This document shows positions 24,477 through 32,502 of a stretch of DNA of 64,000 nucleotides, one piece after another. Origin of the DNA: Mucilaginibacter sp. SJ (GTDB lineage Bacteria > Bacteroidota > Bacteroidia > Sphingobacteriales > Sphingobacteriaceae). The DNA lies in assembly GCF_028993635.1 (NCBI RefSeq), contig NZ_CP118631.1, positions 5,456,001 through 5,520,000 on the forward strand. The letters run 5' to 3'. How positions within the stretch are numbered: the first letter of the stretch is position 1; each line of letters starts with the position of its first letter. The notes below the pieces were generated by a model. The model was not told where the DNA came from. It made no database searches and saw nothing but the letters and a program-made list of their open reading frames with translations. The position numbers and the translations under genes were made by a program.

Positions 24477-26288
24477 CTATCTATTCAACTTATCGCCCTC
24501 CTCAATCACCGCCTGGTTTACTTCGTTTACTCTTTCGATCTCCATTTTTTCAACGGCCCTGTCGTAGGTTAAAACGCCGTTTACTTCGTGTTCAACGTCG
24601 GTGGTTTGGGTATATATGGCAACGCTCAATCCTTTGTATTTCATTAATTGCTCTACCTCATCAAGCAAAAAAACATAACGGTCGGTAAGCCTGGCTTTGG
24701 TTGGCTCATAATCATAGGCATCGTTATGTACCGGCCACATATGACCGCGAACAAACAGGCCAACGCCGCCAAATTCGCCCAGCGAGGCCGCCCGGCGGCT
24801 ATCAGGAACAGAAGCACCGTAAGGGCCAACATAAATGTGTGTGTCCACGTAATCGCCATTGCCCGGATCGCCGTAAGGTTTTTGATAGCTGGGATTATTG
24901 TTAAAGCCCGAATTGCCATTAACTAATCGCGACGGATCATATTGTTTAACCCAATTGGTTATGTTTTTTACATCAAAAGCACCCCAGTTTTCATTGAAAG
25001 GCACCCATGTAATAATGGAGGGCGAGTTATAATGATCGTCGATGATGGCTTTTAATTCTTTCCGGTAAACCGTCCTGTTCTTAGTAGTATCTTCATTCTG
25101 ATACCATATAGCGGGCATATCCTGCCAAACCAATAAGCCCATTTTATCGGCCCAATAATAAAAACGCTGCGGCTCGGTTTTCATGTGCTTACGGATCAGG
25201 TTATAGCCCGCTTTTTTGGTGTATTCTATATCAAATTTAAGGGCTTCTTCCGTAGGTGCGGTTAAAACACCGTCGGGCCAGTACCCCTGATCAAGCAGGC
25301 CAAGCTGCATGATGAACTTGCCATTTATAAGCGGACGGATCACGCCGTTAAGCTTGCCCAATTTAATATCACGCATGCCGAAATAACTTTTAACCTCGTC
25401 GGCTTCGCTGCCATCAGTATTGTATAGGGTAAGCTTCAGATCATACAAAAACGGAAAATTTGGTGTCCATAAAACCAGGTTATCTATTGGCAGATAGAAA
25501 TATGCTCCTCCGGTTGCATCAACCTTTGAAACCTCTTTGCCATTGTTTAGGGCAATTGCTTTGAGTTTACCTGCACCCATAGTATTAACAAACACTTTTA
25601 AACGTTTACCTTCCACGTCTGGCAGCAGGCGAATATTTTTGATATATGATTTGTTAACGGGTTCAACCCAAACTGTTTGCCAGATGCCCGAGGAGAAAGT
25701 ATAATCGCCGCGGGGACCGTTCTTGCCCGATGGTGTTTTACCATCATTGGGGTCATGAGCAGCAACAATAAGGGTATTGCTGCCTTTTTTAAGATATGAA
25801 GTAATATCAAAGCAAAATGAATCATACCCGCCCGAGTGCGAACCTGCTTTTTTACCATTTACAAAAACGGTGGCATCATGATCAACCGCACCAAAGTGAA
25901 CAATAACCTGTTTGTTTTGCCATTTTGACGGAACCTCAAAACTACGGCGGTACCACATGTTAATCTCCTGTTTGCGCTGTATGCCAGAAAGTATGGATTC
26001 GGGACAATAAGGTACCAGGATTTTATCCGGCTTGTCATCAAAAGACGCGGGCGTTTGAGGGTTCAGTGCATTAGGCGCGTTTTTACCGCCGCGGTAATCC
26101 CAATGTCCGTTCAAGCACAGCCAGTCGTTGCGCTGCAATTGAGGTCGGGGATATTCAGATAAGGGTATTTCGGACTGCATGGCGGTATTGGTCCATTGAG
26201 TAGGGAGTTTAGCTTCCTGGGCAGATGCTATACAATTGGCAGCTATCAGTACCGAAGCCAATGCAATTGCTTTGCTGTAAATGTTCAT
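24477..26288 (-). CDS. Glycoside hydrolase family 2 enzyme, exported
   Basis: Retaining glycosidase of the GH2 clan (beta-galactosidase, glucuronidase or mannosidase type; specificity not readable), 603 residues. The signal peptide ends near SAQEAK. The jelly-roll sugar-binding domain comes first (about 60-215: WLCLNGHWDYRGG, WYRRSFEVPSKWQ, GSNTLIVAAHDPNDGK), then an Ig-like domain, then the TIM barrel (IRKHMKTEPQRFYYWADKMG). Candidate acid/base is E433 in VPFNENWGAF and candidate nucleophile is E505 in LGEFGG. It is shorter than LacZ and has no C-terminal small domains. It is monocistronic. Upstream palindromes (26338-26350, 26345-26355) could be operators. Confidence 0.9.
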   Translation of the reverse strand: MNIYSKAIALASVLIAANCIASAQEAKLPTQWTNTAMQSEIPLSEYPRPQLQRNDWLCLNGHWDYRGGKNAPNALNPQTPASFDDKPDKILVPYCPESILSGIQRKQEINMWYRRSFEVPSKWQNKQVIVHFGAVDHDATVFVNGKKAGSHSGGYDSFCFDITSYLKKGSNTLIVAAHDPNDGKTPSGKNGPRGDYTFSSGIWQTVWVEPVNKSYIKNIRLLPDVEGKRLKVFVNTMGAGKLKAIALNNGKEVSKVDATGGAYFYLPIDNLVLWTPNFPFLYDLKLTLYNTDGSEADEVKSYFGMRDIKLGKLNGVIRPLINGKFIMQLGLLDQGYWPDGVLTAPTEEALKFDIEYTKKAGYNLIRKHMKTEPQRFYYWADKMGLLVWQDMPAIWYQNEDTTKNRTVYRKELKAIIDDHYNSPSIITWVPFNENWGAFDVKNITNWVKQYDPSRLVNGNSGFNNNPSYQKPYGDPGNGDYVDTHIYVGPYGASVPDSRRAASLGEFGGVGLFVRGHMWPVHNDAYDYEPTKARLTDRYVFLLDEVEQLMKYKGLSVAIYTQTTDVEHEVNGVLTYDRAVEKMEIERVNEVNQAVIEEGDKLNR

Positions 26289-26337
26289 AGTAAGGATGTT
26301 ATGATTGATGAGGTTATGAACGCCAAAATAGGGAATT

Positions 26338-26355
26338 GATAACTGTTATCATAAC
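26338..26355. promoter_or_regulatory. Overlapping palindromes upstream of the GH2 gene
   Basis: GATAACTGTTATC (26338-26350) and GTTATCATAAC (26345-26355) are both near-perfect palindromes, 50-67 bp upstream of the GH2 start. The arrangement suggests a repressor or activator site, but no regulator gene is adjacent. Confidence 0.4.
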
Positions 26356-26428
26356 ATTAAAAAACGTTTCTCATGGGTAGTCTTAGAATCAGGCTGACTC
26401 TGAAGATGAAATGACATTGGGTATAGCG

Positions 26429-26507
26429 GGTTGTCACCCTGAGCTTGTCGAAGGGTCGCGCGCAGAGGCCCTACCCACCATGCTTCGACGGGCTCAGCAT
26501 GACACCC
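26429..26507. repeat. CCCTGAGCTTGTCGAAGGG palindromic repeat
   Basis: GGGTTGTCACCCTGAGCTTG ... TCGACGGGCTCAGCATGACA forms an imperfect 79-bp palindrome around GGTCGCGCGCAGAGGCCC. This motif is familiar from many bacterial genomes as a dispersed element (recollection). No gene is associated. Confidence 0.65.
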
Positions 26508-26705
26508 GTTTGGGTAGGAGCGAAGCATCTTCTTCGCGCCGCATAGCCATGGCCGTTAACTTAAGGAGAAAAACGCCTAAGAAGCGAAGGGAAGTGCGAT
26601 TCCCCTCTTGAGAGGGGTGGAGGGGTGTGTCACTCTACGTACGACTTATCGCTTGTATAACACACCCCTGCTCCAGCTCTTTTCCAACGCGCCCCCTCTC
26701 GAGAG

Positions 26706-28226
26706 CATAGCCGTCAATTTAAGGAGTAGTATAAAAATTTTTAAGAGCAAGAATCGGCCAACCAAACCTGACAGGGTTATTTAAACGCTTAAAAGCGGAA
26801 TTATTTGACCATGGATTTCTTGATACCCTTGCTAAAAACACGGGAGTGATCAAACGTTTAAGGAAGATAAGCGGATCAGATCTTCTGGATACGCTGCTAT
26901 TTGACAGCAATCAATCATTTAATGGCATGAGTATGCAGCTGATGTTAAGGCATTCACTTAATATATCAAAACAGGCCCTGCATCAAAAGTATAATGAAGG
27001 GCTGACGGAGTTTATCAAAGGGGCTCTGGAGCGACTTTTAGCGATAGAATTGCCTTGTAGAGAGATACAAGGGCTTGAGATCAACATCAAAGATTCCACA
27101 CGTTTTGCCTTACCGGAGGCAATGGCGGATGTTTATCCGGGGACAAAAGGCTGCGGGATAAAAGCTGGCGCGGCCCTGCAGTTTGAGTTTGGGATCAAAA
27201 GTGGAAGTTGTGATATCAGGCTAACACCGGGCAATTGCAATGACCAGAAAGAAAGCCACCTCGATCAGCAGATGATTCGACCGGGTGTATTATACATGAG
27301 AGACCTGGGTTATAGCCATATTGCTTATATGAGCAACATTATCGAAAAGAAGGCATTCTTTGTCAATAAGTTAAGCCCCAAAACATCGATACACATTCTG
27401 CGTAATGAAGTATACCAGGAGCTGGACCTGACCGCTTTACAAAAATCAGGAAAAGCATTTGACGGTTTAGTTTATATTGGAAAAGACAAGCTACCTGTCC
27501 GGATGATTATTGAACCGGTAAGTGATGAAATAAAAAACAACCGGATAAGCCATACCGATAAATACAACAAAAAGAAAGGCCATCAGACAACAGCGCTTTT
27601 CAAGCTCAGAGCAGGCTTTAATTTCATTGTAACCAACCTGGATAGCACTTACAGTGCCGAACTGATCCGGAAACTCTATCATCTCCGCTGGCAGATCGAG
27701 TTGGTGTTCAAAGGCTGGAAATCATCGTTGAAGATCCATCAGATGCCTAAAGGAAATACCCACCGTATCACCTGTGCACTTTACAGCAAACTATTATGGG
27801 CTATGTTAAGCTGGAAGATAACAATGTCAATCGGTAAGATCGGCGAGGTAAGTATCCTCAAGGTACACAGTTTTATAGCATCAGGTATGCAGGAGCTAAG
27901 GCTGCAATTGTGGGGATTAAGCAGTAAGTGGCTGGATATGCTCGAACAGCTTCCGTTTTACAAACTGCTTAAAGAGCAGAAAAAAGGACGGCTCAAAACA
28001 GAGGAAATTGTAATAATTATTTGATAATCAATATATTAAATGCTATCTTTAGGTGTAAACAAAGAGAAAGGCAGAACCCTTTACCGATCTGCCTTTCAAA
28101 AAAATAGAAATAAAACTATGAGAGCAAAAATACATAAAGTTTGCCTTTACGGGCAAACTACGTTCTGCCCTCAATCTCAAAAAAACAAACTCTTTTTTAT
28201 TGCTTTCGCTTAAATTGACGGCTATG
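26706..28226 (+). mobile_element. IS4-family insertion sequence, 1521 bp
   Basis: Terminal inverted repeats are 18 bases and perfect: CATAGCCGTCAATTTAAG at 26706-26723 and its complement at 28209-28226. Both ends are flanked by the 10-base direct repeat CTCTCGAGAG (26696-26705 and 28227-28236), a target duplication size typical of the IS4 family. One transposase gene fills most of it. A hairpin after the gene (AAAGGCAG ... CTGCCTTT, about 28067-28100) could terminate transcription. Because the target is itself palindromic, the end points could shift by a few bases. Confidence 0.9.
26735..28024 (+). CDS. IS4-family DDE transposase, start uncertain
   Basis: The strong coding segment runs to 28024. 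From the GTG at 26846 it is 392 residues, but the same frame is open and homologous-looking from 26735 (LTGLFKRLKAELFDHGFLDT...). DDE transposase motifs are the first Asp in INIKDSTRF, the second Asp in YMRDLGYSHI and the IS4 signature YHLRWQIELVFKGWK (Y-x2-R-x3-E-x6-K). No ATG opens this frame. In the +1 frame, just after a GGAG, the sequence reads KIFKSKNRPT and would join NLTGLFKRL if one A near 26764-26766 were missing. So the copy may carry an N-terminal frameshift or lost start, and its activity is doubtful. Confidence 0.85.
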   Translation, partial: KFLRARIGQPNLTGLFKRLKAELFDHGFLDTLAKNTGVIKRLRKISGSDLLDTLLFDSNQSFNGMSMQLMLRHSLNISKQALHQKYNEGLTEFIKGALERLLAIELPCREIQGLEINIKDSTRFALPEAMADVYPGTKGCGIKAGAALQFEFGIKSGSCDIRLTPGNCNDQKESHLDQQMIRPGVLYMRDLGYSHIAYMSNIIEKKAFFVNKLSPKTSIHILRNEVYQELDLTALQKSGKAFDGLVYIGKDKLPVRMIIEPVSDEIKNNRISHTDKYNKKKGHQTTALFKLRAGFNFIVTNLDSTYSAELIRKLYHLRWQIELVFKGWKSSLKIHQMPKGNTHRITCALYSKLLWAMLSWKITMSIGKIGEVSILKVHSFIASGMQELRLQLWGLSSKWLDMLEQLPFYKLLKEQKKGRLKTEEIVIII

Positions 28227-28362
28227 CTCTCGAGAGGGGAGTTTGATTCGTTTACGCTGAATTAACTTCTTAAGTTAACGGCTATGGCCGTATAGCGGCT
28301 ACTGCGTATCGAAGAAGATTCTTTACCATCGCATAGGATGACAAAGGGCTAAAGGTGATTTT

Positions 28363-28815
28363 CTAACCCTTAACATACCCAGGCAGTTCTTCAATAAACT
28401 GGTAAGTACATTTTTCATGATCGATAGTACAGTAATAGTGCTGCAGGCCATTGCTTACCGCCAGCAATGAAACCTTATGCACCATGTTATACCGGGCAAT
28501 CTGGTCGAAGGTTTTTTGATCGATAGTTACTGAAGGCGCTTTACATTCAACCATTAAAATGCGTTGCCCGTCGGGGTTAAACACCACAATGTCGGTACGT
28601 TTTTGCAGGGTGTTGAGCTTGAGGCCGCCTTCCAGCTTAATTAATGAGCGGGGATAGTTTTTTTGTTTGATAAGGTATTGTACAAAATGCTGGCGTACCC
28701 ACTCTTCGGGTGTAATGATGATGGTTTTCTTACGGATCTCGTCAAAAAGCGTTAATGTTCCGTTATCGTCGCTTATTTTAAAAGGGTAGGGTGGCAGGTT
28801 AAGCGGTTGGAGCAT
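28363..28815 (-). CDS. HsdR_N-like (type I restriction R subunit N-terminal) nuclease-fold protein
   Basis: A stand-alone 150-residue protein matching the HSDR_N_2 type of PD-(D/E)XK nuclease fold. The putative active-site residues are D in KRTDIVVFNPDG and E-x-K in ILMVECKAPSV, around residues 75-95. Bacteroidota commonly carry this short protein apart from any restriction system (family knowledge), and here there is no hsdM, hsdS or helicase nearby. Its function is unknown; housekeeping DNA handling is possible, and a solo restriction enzyme is unlikely. The holA gene is divergent on the other side of a repeat-rich spacer. Confidence 0.85.
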   Translation of the reverse strand: MLQPLNLPPYPFKISDDNGTLTLFDEIRKKTIIITPEEWVRQHFVQYLIKQKNYPRSLIKLEGGLKLNTLQKRTDIVVFNPDGQRILMVECKAPSVTIDQKTFDQIARYNMVHKVSLLAVSNGLQHYYCTIDHEKCTYQFIEELPGYVKG

Positions 28816-28827
28816 TTTTGCGAAGTC

Positions 28828-28860
28828 TTAAGTCGAAAGTTATGAGTCTTGAGTCGGGCT
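28828..28860. repeat. AAGTCTTAAGTCGAAAGT word repeat
   Basis: aagtcttaagtcgaaagtta followed by tgagtcttgagtcgg, matching the words inserted in valS (20252-20330). The inverted form recurs at 29138-29166 (cacttttgactttcgactta), next to holA. The spacer 28816-29176 holds these words and a MITE copy, and no gene was seen. Confidence 0.7.
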
Positions 28861-28930
28861 TCAAAATTAATAAATATATTATCAGGGAAACGCCTTTGAG
28901 GTAATTCGATGCATTGAAAAAATAGCAATA

Positions 28931-29052
28931 AAATTTTCACACGAATTATCTTCATTCTTACTACAATTAATCGAATTACACGAATTTTTCAATTACATAA
29001 ATTTAAAATTCGTGTAATTCGATTAATTTGAAAAAATTAGTGTAAAAATTTC
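28931..29052 (+). mobile_element. MITE-like palindromic element, copy 2
   Basis: A perfect 24-base palindrome pair (28965-28988 and 29005-29028, core AATCGAATTACACGAATT) lies inside looser outer ends AAATTTTCACACGAATTATC and AAAATTAGTGTAAAAATTTC. It is the same architecture as 16007-16126, in the opposite orientation. No open frame. Confidence 0.75.
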
Positions 29053-29158
29053 TTATCCATTCGCCTCATGTCAACATAGATTTTAAAAGCAATTTTCCTG
29101 TTTATATCATTGCATCGCCCTAAATTAAAATACATTCCACTTTTGACTTTCGACTTAG

Positions 29159-29166
29159 TACTTTTG
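29159..29166 (+). promoter_or_regulatory. -7 box upstream of holA (TACTTTTG)
   Basis: Exact TAnnTTTG match ending 10 bases before the holA ATG. It is built from the word repeat ACTTTTGACTTTCGACTT, so the repeat may have supplied the promoter. Confidence 0.5.
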
Positions 29167-29176
29167 ACGTCGAAAT

Positions 29177-30199
29177 ATGACTGCTGCCGAGATATTAAAG
29201 GACCTTAAGAACCGTAAGTTTAAACCGCTGTACCTGTTGCATGGTGAGGAACCTTATTTTATCGACCTGGTAAGCAATTACATTGAGCATCACTTGTTGC
29301 CTGAGCACGAACGCGGCTTCAATCAAACCGTAGTTTACGGTAAGGATACCGACATCATGACCGTGCTCAATGCCGCCAAGCGTTACCCCATGATGGCCGA
29401 TTACCAGGTGGTACTGGTAAAAGAAGCACAAGACATGAAATGGGGCAAGGACGATGACAATAAAAAAAGCATTGATCCGGTATTGAGCTATCTTGAAAAT
29501 CCGCTGCCAAGTACTATTCTTGTTTTTTGCTATAAATACGGCAAATTTGATAAGCGTAAAAAAACGTACAAGGCCATTGAAAAGAACGGGCTTATTTTTG
29601 AATCGGCTACTTTATATGATAATAAGGTGCCGGCCTGGGTTGAAGGTTATGTAAGCGAGAAGGGCTACAAAATGAACCAGCAGGGATCGGCCATGATTGC
29701 CGAGTACCTGGGCAACGACCTGGCTAAAATTGCCAACGAGCTCGAAAAACTGATGCTGAATGTTAGCGCCGGGCAGGAGATTACCCTGAAGCATATCCAG
29801 GATAATATTGGTATCAGTAAGGAGTACAATGTATTTGAGCTGCAAACAGCCCTCACCAAAAAAGATGCTTACAAGGTAAACCAGATCATCAATTACTTTG
29901 AAGCCAATCCCAAATCAAATCCCATTGTTTTGGTGCTCGGCAACCTGAATAACTTTTTCAGCAAGGTGCTGGTGTACCATTACGTAAAAGATAAAACCCC
30001 GCAAAACCTTGCCCGCGAAATGGGCGTTAACCCATACTTTATTAAAGATTATGAGCAGGCCGCCCGTAACTACCCGCTTGGTAAAATTTTCCAGGTGATC
30101 AGCTATCTGCGCGAGTATGATTTGAAAAGCAAAGGCGTTGAATCAAACGCGCCGCACGGTGAGTTGATGAAGGAGCTGATGTTTAAGATCCTGCATTGA
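29177..30199 (+). CDS. holA: DNA polymerase III delta subunit
   Basis: Clamp-loader subunit that opens the beta sliding clamp. It has 340 residues, normal for the family. Recognisable text: the N-terminal KPLYLLHGEEPYFIDLVSNYI, then LVKEAQDMKW, LVFCYKYGKFDKRKK, and the mid-domain IAEYLGNDLAKIANELEKL. The C-terminal collar domain covers about 215-340 (ELQTALTKKDAYKVNQIINYF, LVLGNLNNFFSKVLVYHY). It is followed closely by a small membrane protein gene whose ATG is 15 bp after the holA stop, suggesting co-transcription. Confidence 0.93.
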   Translation: MTAAEILKDLKNRKFKPLYLLHGEEPYFIDLVSNYIEHHLLPEHERGFNQTVVYGKDTDIMTVLNAAKRYPMMADYQVVLVKEAQDMKWGKDDDNKKSIDPVLSYLENPLPSTILVFCYKYGKFDKRKKTYKAIEKNGLIFESATLYDNKVPAWVEGYVSEKGYKMNQQGSAMIAEYLGNDLAKIANELEKLMLNVSAGQEITLKHIQDNIGISKEYNVFELQTALTKKDAYKVNQIINYFEANPKSNPIVLVLGNLNNFFSKVLVYHYVKDKTPQNLAREMGVNPYFIKDYEQAARNYPLGKIFQVISYLREYDLKSKGVESNAPHGELMKELMFKILH

Positions 30200-30213
30200 T
30201 CCTAAATCTCTTT

Positions 30214-30588
30214 ATGAGCCTATCATCACAAGCAAAAGCCAATATTGCCTCCACGCTTATTCGCGTATCGGCGGTTTTGTACCTGGTTTATTATTATTTG
30301 AACGGCGGAAGGTCGGCTTCTTTTCAAATCGCTTTAGCAACGTGCATTGCGCTGGGTATTTTACTTTTACTGGCTTTCTTTATCAGGACGGGCTATAAAT
30401 GGGCCAAGTGGGTGTTATTGCTTTTATTAATCTTAACTATAACACCTGACGCTATAAACCTCCCCGCAACTTTTAAAGCAAATATCTACGCGGGATGCAT
30501 CGCCATAGTCATCGACCTATTACAAATAAGTGCGCTTGTTTTGCTTTTTATACCGGATAAGGAAGGGCCTGTTGCTGAAGAAATTTAA
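30214..30588 (+). CDS. Small four-helix membrane protein of unknown function
   Basis: The ATG at 30214 (MSLSSQAKANIASTLIR) gives 124 residues; the TTG at 30196 overlaps the holA stop and is not preferred. Four hydrophobic segments are visible: STLIRVSAVLYLVYYYL, FQIALATCIALGILLLLAFF, WAKWVLLLLLILTITP and IYAGCIAIVIDLLQISALVLLF. No family was recognised. It is probably in an operon with holA. Confidence 0.7.
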   Translation: MSLSSQAKANIASTLIRVSAVLYLVYYYLNGGRSASFQIALATCIALGILLLLAFFIRTGYKWAKWVLLLLLILTITPDAINLPATFKANIYAGCIAIVIDLLQISALVLLFIPDKEGPVAEEI

Positions 30589-30870
30589 AAAAGCTCTCCA
30601 AAATCATTTCTAATAAATTAAATAATGTAACATTTTTGTTAAGTGTAGCATTGGTTAGTGTTTGACCGTATACATACGGTTATTCACTAAAACTTCATTA
30701 TTAGCCGGCATAAGCAGGTTTTTAGCCTGACTTTCTATCTCGCTGGTTTACATGTAATTGATTATTTACAATGTAACAAAATTCATCAGCCGATTAATTT
30801 CCTAAGTTCACTTATCCTAAGCAAATGTTTTGGGCTAATTAACAAGGTATACTACTTAGAAATTACGGTC

Positions 30871-31431
30871 ATGATACTTTTATTTTGTGGATTATCGGGC
30901 GCTGGAAAAACAACTTTGGCAAAAAGTGTAGCCGCCGAATTAACAAGCCTGGGCATTAAAATTGAGATCATTGACGGTGATGAATATCGTGCTGCACTTT
31001 GCCGCGATCTGGGTTTTAGTAAGGAAGACCGGAACGAGAACATCCGCCGCCTCGGCTTTGTGGCCAGCCGTTTTAGCGCACAGGGTATTGTTACCATTGT
31101 GAGTGCTATAAATCCATATGACGATATTAGGCAGGAACTTGCCGAAAAATATGATCATGTAAGCATTGTCCACGTGGATTGCCCGGTGAAAAAGTTGATA
31201 AGCCGCGATACCAAAGGTTTATATAAACGGGCGCTGCTGCCTGATGGGCACCCGGATAAACTAACCAACCTGACAGGTATTAACGATAGGTTTGATGTAC
31301 CTGTTAAGCCTGATCTGTACATTGATACCTGCAATTATACCATACAACAAAGTACCTCTTCACTGCTTTATTATATTATCAATAATCTGCATCCTGTTAA
31401 GCAGATTAATAAAATACCAAGCTATACCTGA
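30871..31431 (+). CDS. cysC: Adenylylsulfate (APS) kinase
   Basis: Phosphorylates APS to PAPS, the activated sulfate donor. It has 186 residues with P-loop GLSGAGKTTLAKSV (about residues 7-20), EIIDGDEYRAAL, the family motif FSKEDRNENIRRLGFVA, and IVHVDCPVKKLISRDTKGLY in the C-terminal half. The lid region shows LPDGHPDKLTNLTGINDRFD. The next gene, 27 bp downstream, is a sulfotransferase, so the PAPS is likely used for sulfating a molecule rather than for assimilation (inference). No cysD, cysN or cysH is nearby. Confidence 0.9.
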   Translation: MILLFCGLSGAGKTTLAKSVAAELTSLGIKIEIIDGDEYRAALCRDLGFSKEDRNENIRRLGFVASRFSAQGIVTIVSAINPYDDIRQELAEKYDHVSIVHVDCPVKKLISRDTKGLYKRALLPDGHPDKLTNLTGINDRFDVPVKPDLYIDTCNYTIQQSTSSLLYYIINNLHPVKQINKIPSYT

Positions 31432-31458
31432 CAAAAAAAGGACGCTTATAACAGTTTT

Positions 31459-32289
31459 ATGCAAAAAAGAGTACTGATCATTACCGGGATGCACCGTTCC
31501 GGTACCTCGCTTATTACCCAATGGTTAAGCAAATGCGGCCTGCAAACCGGCGAAAAACTGGTACCTGGCGGGTACGGCAATGTGGAAGGGCATTTTGAAG
31601 ATATTGAATTTTTAAAAATGCACGAAGAGATCCTGGCCGGCCATAACCTGCCCACAACAGGGCTTACGGTTGAGCATGTGGCGCAGTTTACCTTGTACGA
31701 AAAGGAAAAGCTTAAAAGCATTATTAAAGTTAAACAACAGTTATACGACCAATGGGGCTGGAAAGACCCGCGGACATGCCTGTTCCTGGATGTATATAAA
31801 GAACTGCTGCCCGATGCCTGCTACCTGGTTATCCTGCGCGATTATCAGTCGGTAGTGAGCTCACTTTTACGGCGCGAATTTAAATGGGTGGAAAACAGAT
31901 ACATGGCGCGTAAATATTTTTCAAGACTGGTATGGATGAAATTCAGACGGTCGCGCCGCATGGTGCAGTTTTATAATGAATACGCTACCGAATACCTGAA
32001 AGTTTGGATAGCCTACAACCAGGATATTTTGAAATGTATTGAAACACTGCCCCGGGATGCTTTTGTAGTTGTTAATTATTCGATGCTGAAAGACGAGGAT
32101 GAACAGGTTTTTGAATATCTGAAAGACAAGTGGAACCTGGCATTAAAGTACTCAAGGTTTAAGGACATTTTTAAGGAAAACCTTATCGGCCCCGATGTCG
32201 CTTTTGAGCAATACATCAATGATAAAACCCTTATTACGCAAGCCATAAAACTACAGGCTCAGCTTAAAGAATATATGCTGACTGATTAG
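31459..32289 (+). CDS. PAPS-dependent sulfotransferase family protein
   Basis: A 276-residue cytoplasmic P-loop sulfotransferase. The PAPS 5'-phosphate loop is ITGMHRSGTSLITQWL near residues 7-22; the 3'-phosphate-binding segment is probably YLVILRDYQSVVSSLLRR (about 116-133). GGYGNVEGHFEDIEFLKMHEEIL is typical of bacterial sulfotransferases acting on glycans or lipids. It sits 27 bp after cysC, which would supply PAPS. No glycosyltransferases or export genes flank it, so the acceptor cannot be guessed. Confidence 0.85.
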   Translation: MQKRVLIITGMHRSGTSLITQWLSKCGLQTGEKLVPGGYGNVEGHFEDIEFLKMHEEILAGHNLPTTGLTVEHVAQFTLYEKEKLKSIIKVKQQLYDQWGWKDPRTCLFLDVYKELLPDACYLVILRDYQSVVSSLLRREFKWVENRYMARKYFSRLVWMKFRRSRRMVQFYNEYATEYLKVWIAYNQDILKCIETLPRDAFVVVNYSMLKDEDEQVFEYLKDKWNLALKYSRFKDIFKENLIGPDVAFEQYINDKTLITQAIKLQAQLKEYMLTD

Positions 32290-32502
32290 TTCCTGAAATT
32301 TTTTGAGGTTTATTATACATTGTTGCGAAAGAAGTAAACAGATATCTGTGCAATAAAGTGTAAAAGCAGTCCAATTTGCGATACAATCGTTATTATGGTT
32401 TGATAATCAGTTAATTATTTCTCCAAATTCGTTTTACTCAATGGCTTAAGTACCCCCTTGTCGCGGTGCTGATTTAGCCGTTGTGAAACGAAGGAGGAGG
32501 AT

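Larger units (their letters stand above)
26594..28245. repeat. GATTCCCCTCTTGAGAGGGG repeat, copy 2, split by an insertion sequence
   Basis: The left part 26594-26705 matches the copy at 24341-24456; the right part resumes at 28237 (GGGGAGTTTGATTCG). Removing the insertion sequence and one copy of the 10-base duplication restores a continuous CCCCCTCTCGAGAGGGGAG block. Outside it lies another inverted pair, GCCGTTAACTTAAG at 26552-26565 and its complement at 28269-28282. Confidence 0.7.

Noticed and set aside
24653..24926. Open frames on both strands inside the GH2 gene
   Set aside because: They are antisense and shifted readings of a well-supported enzyme gene.
28363..28815. A type I restriction system
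   Set aside because: Only an HsdR_N-like domain is present; there is no motor, modification or specificity subunit nearby, and family members of this size are usually solitary.
30871..31431. Role of cysC in ordinary sulfate assimilation
   Set aside because: No ATP sulfurylase or reductase genes adjoin it and the next gene is a sulfotransferase, so this reading is less likely, though not excluded.
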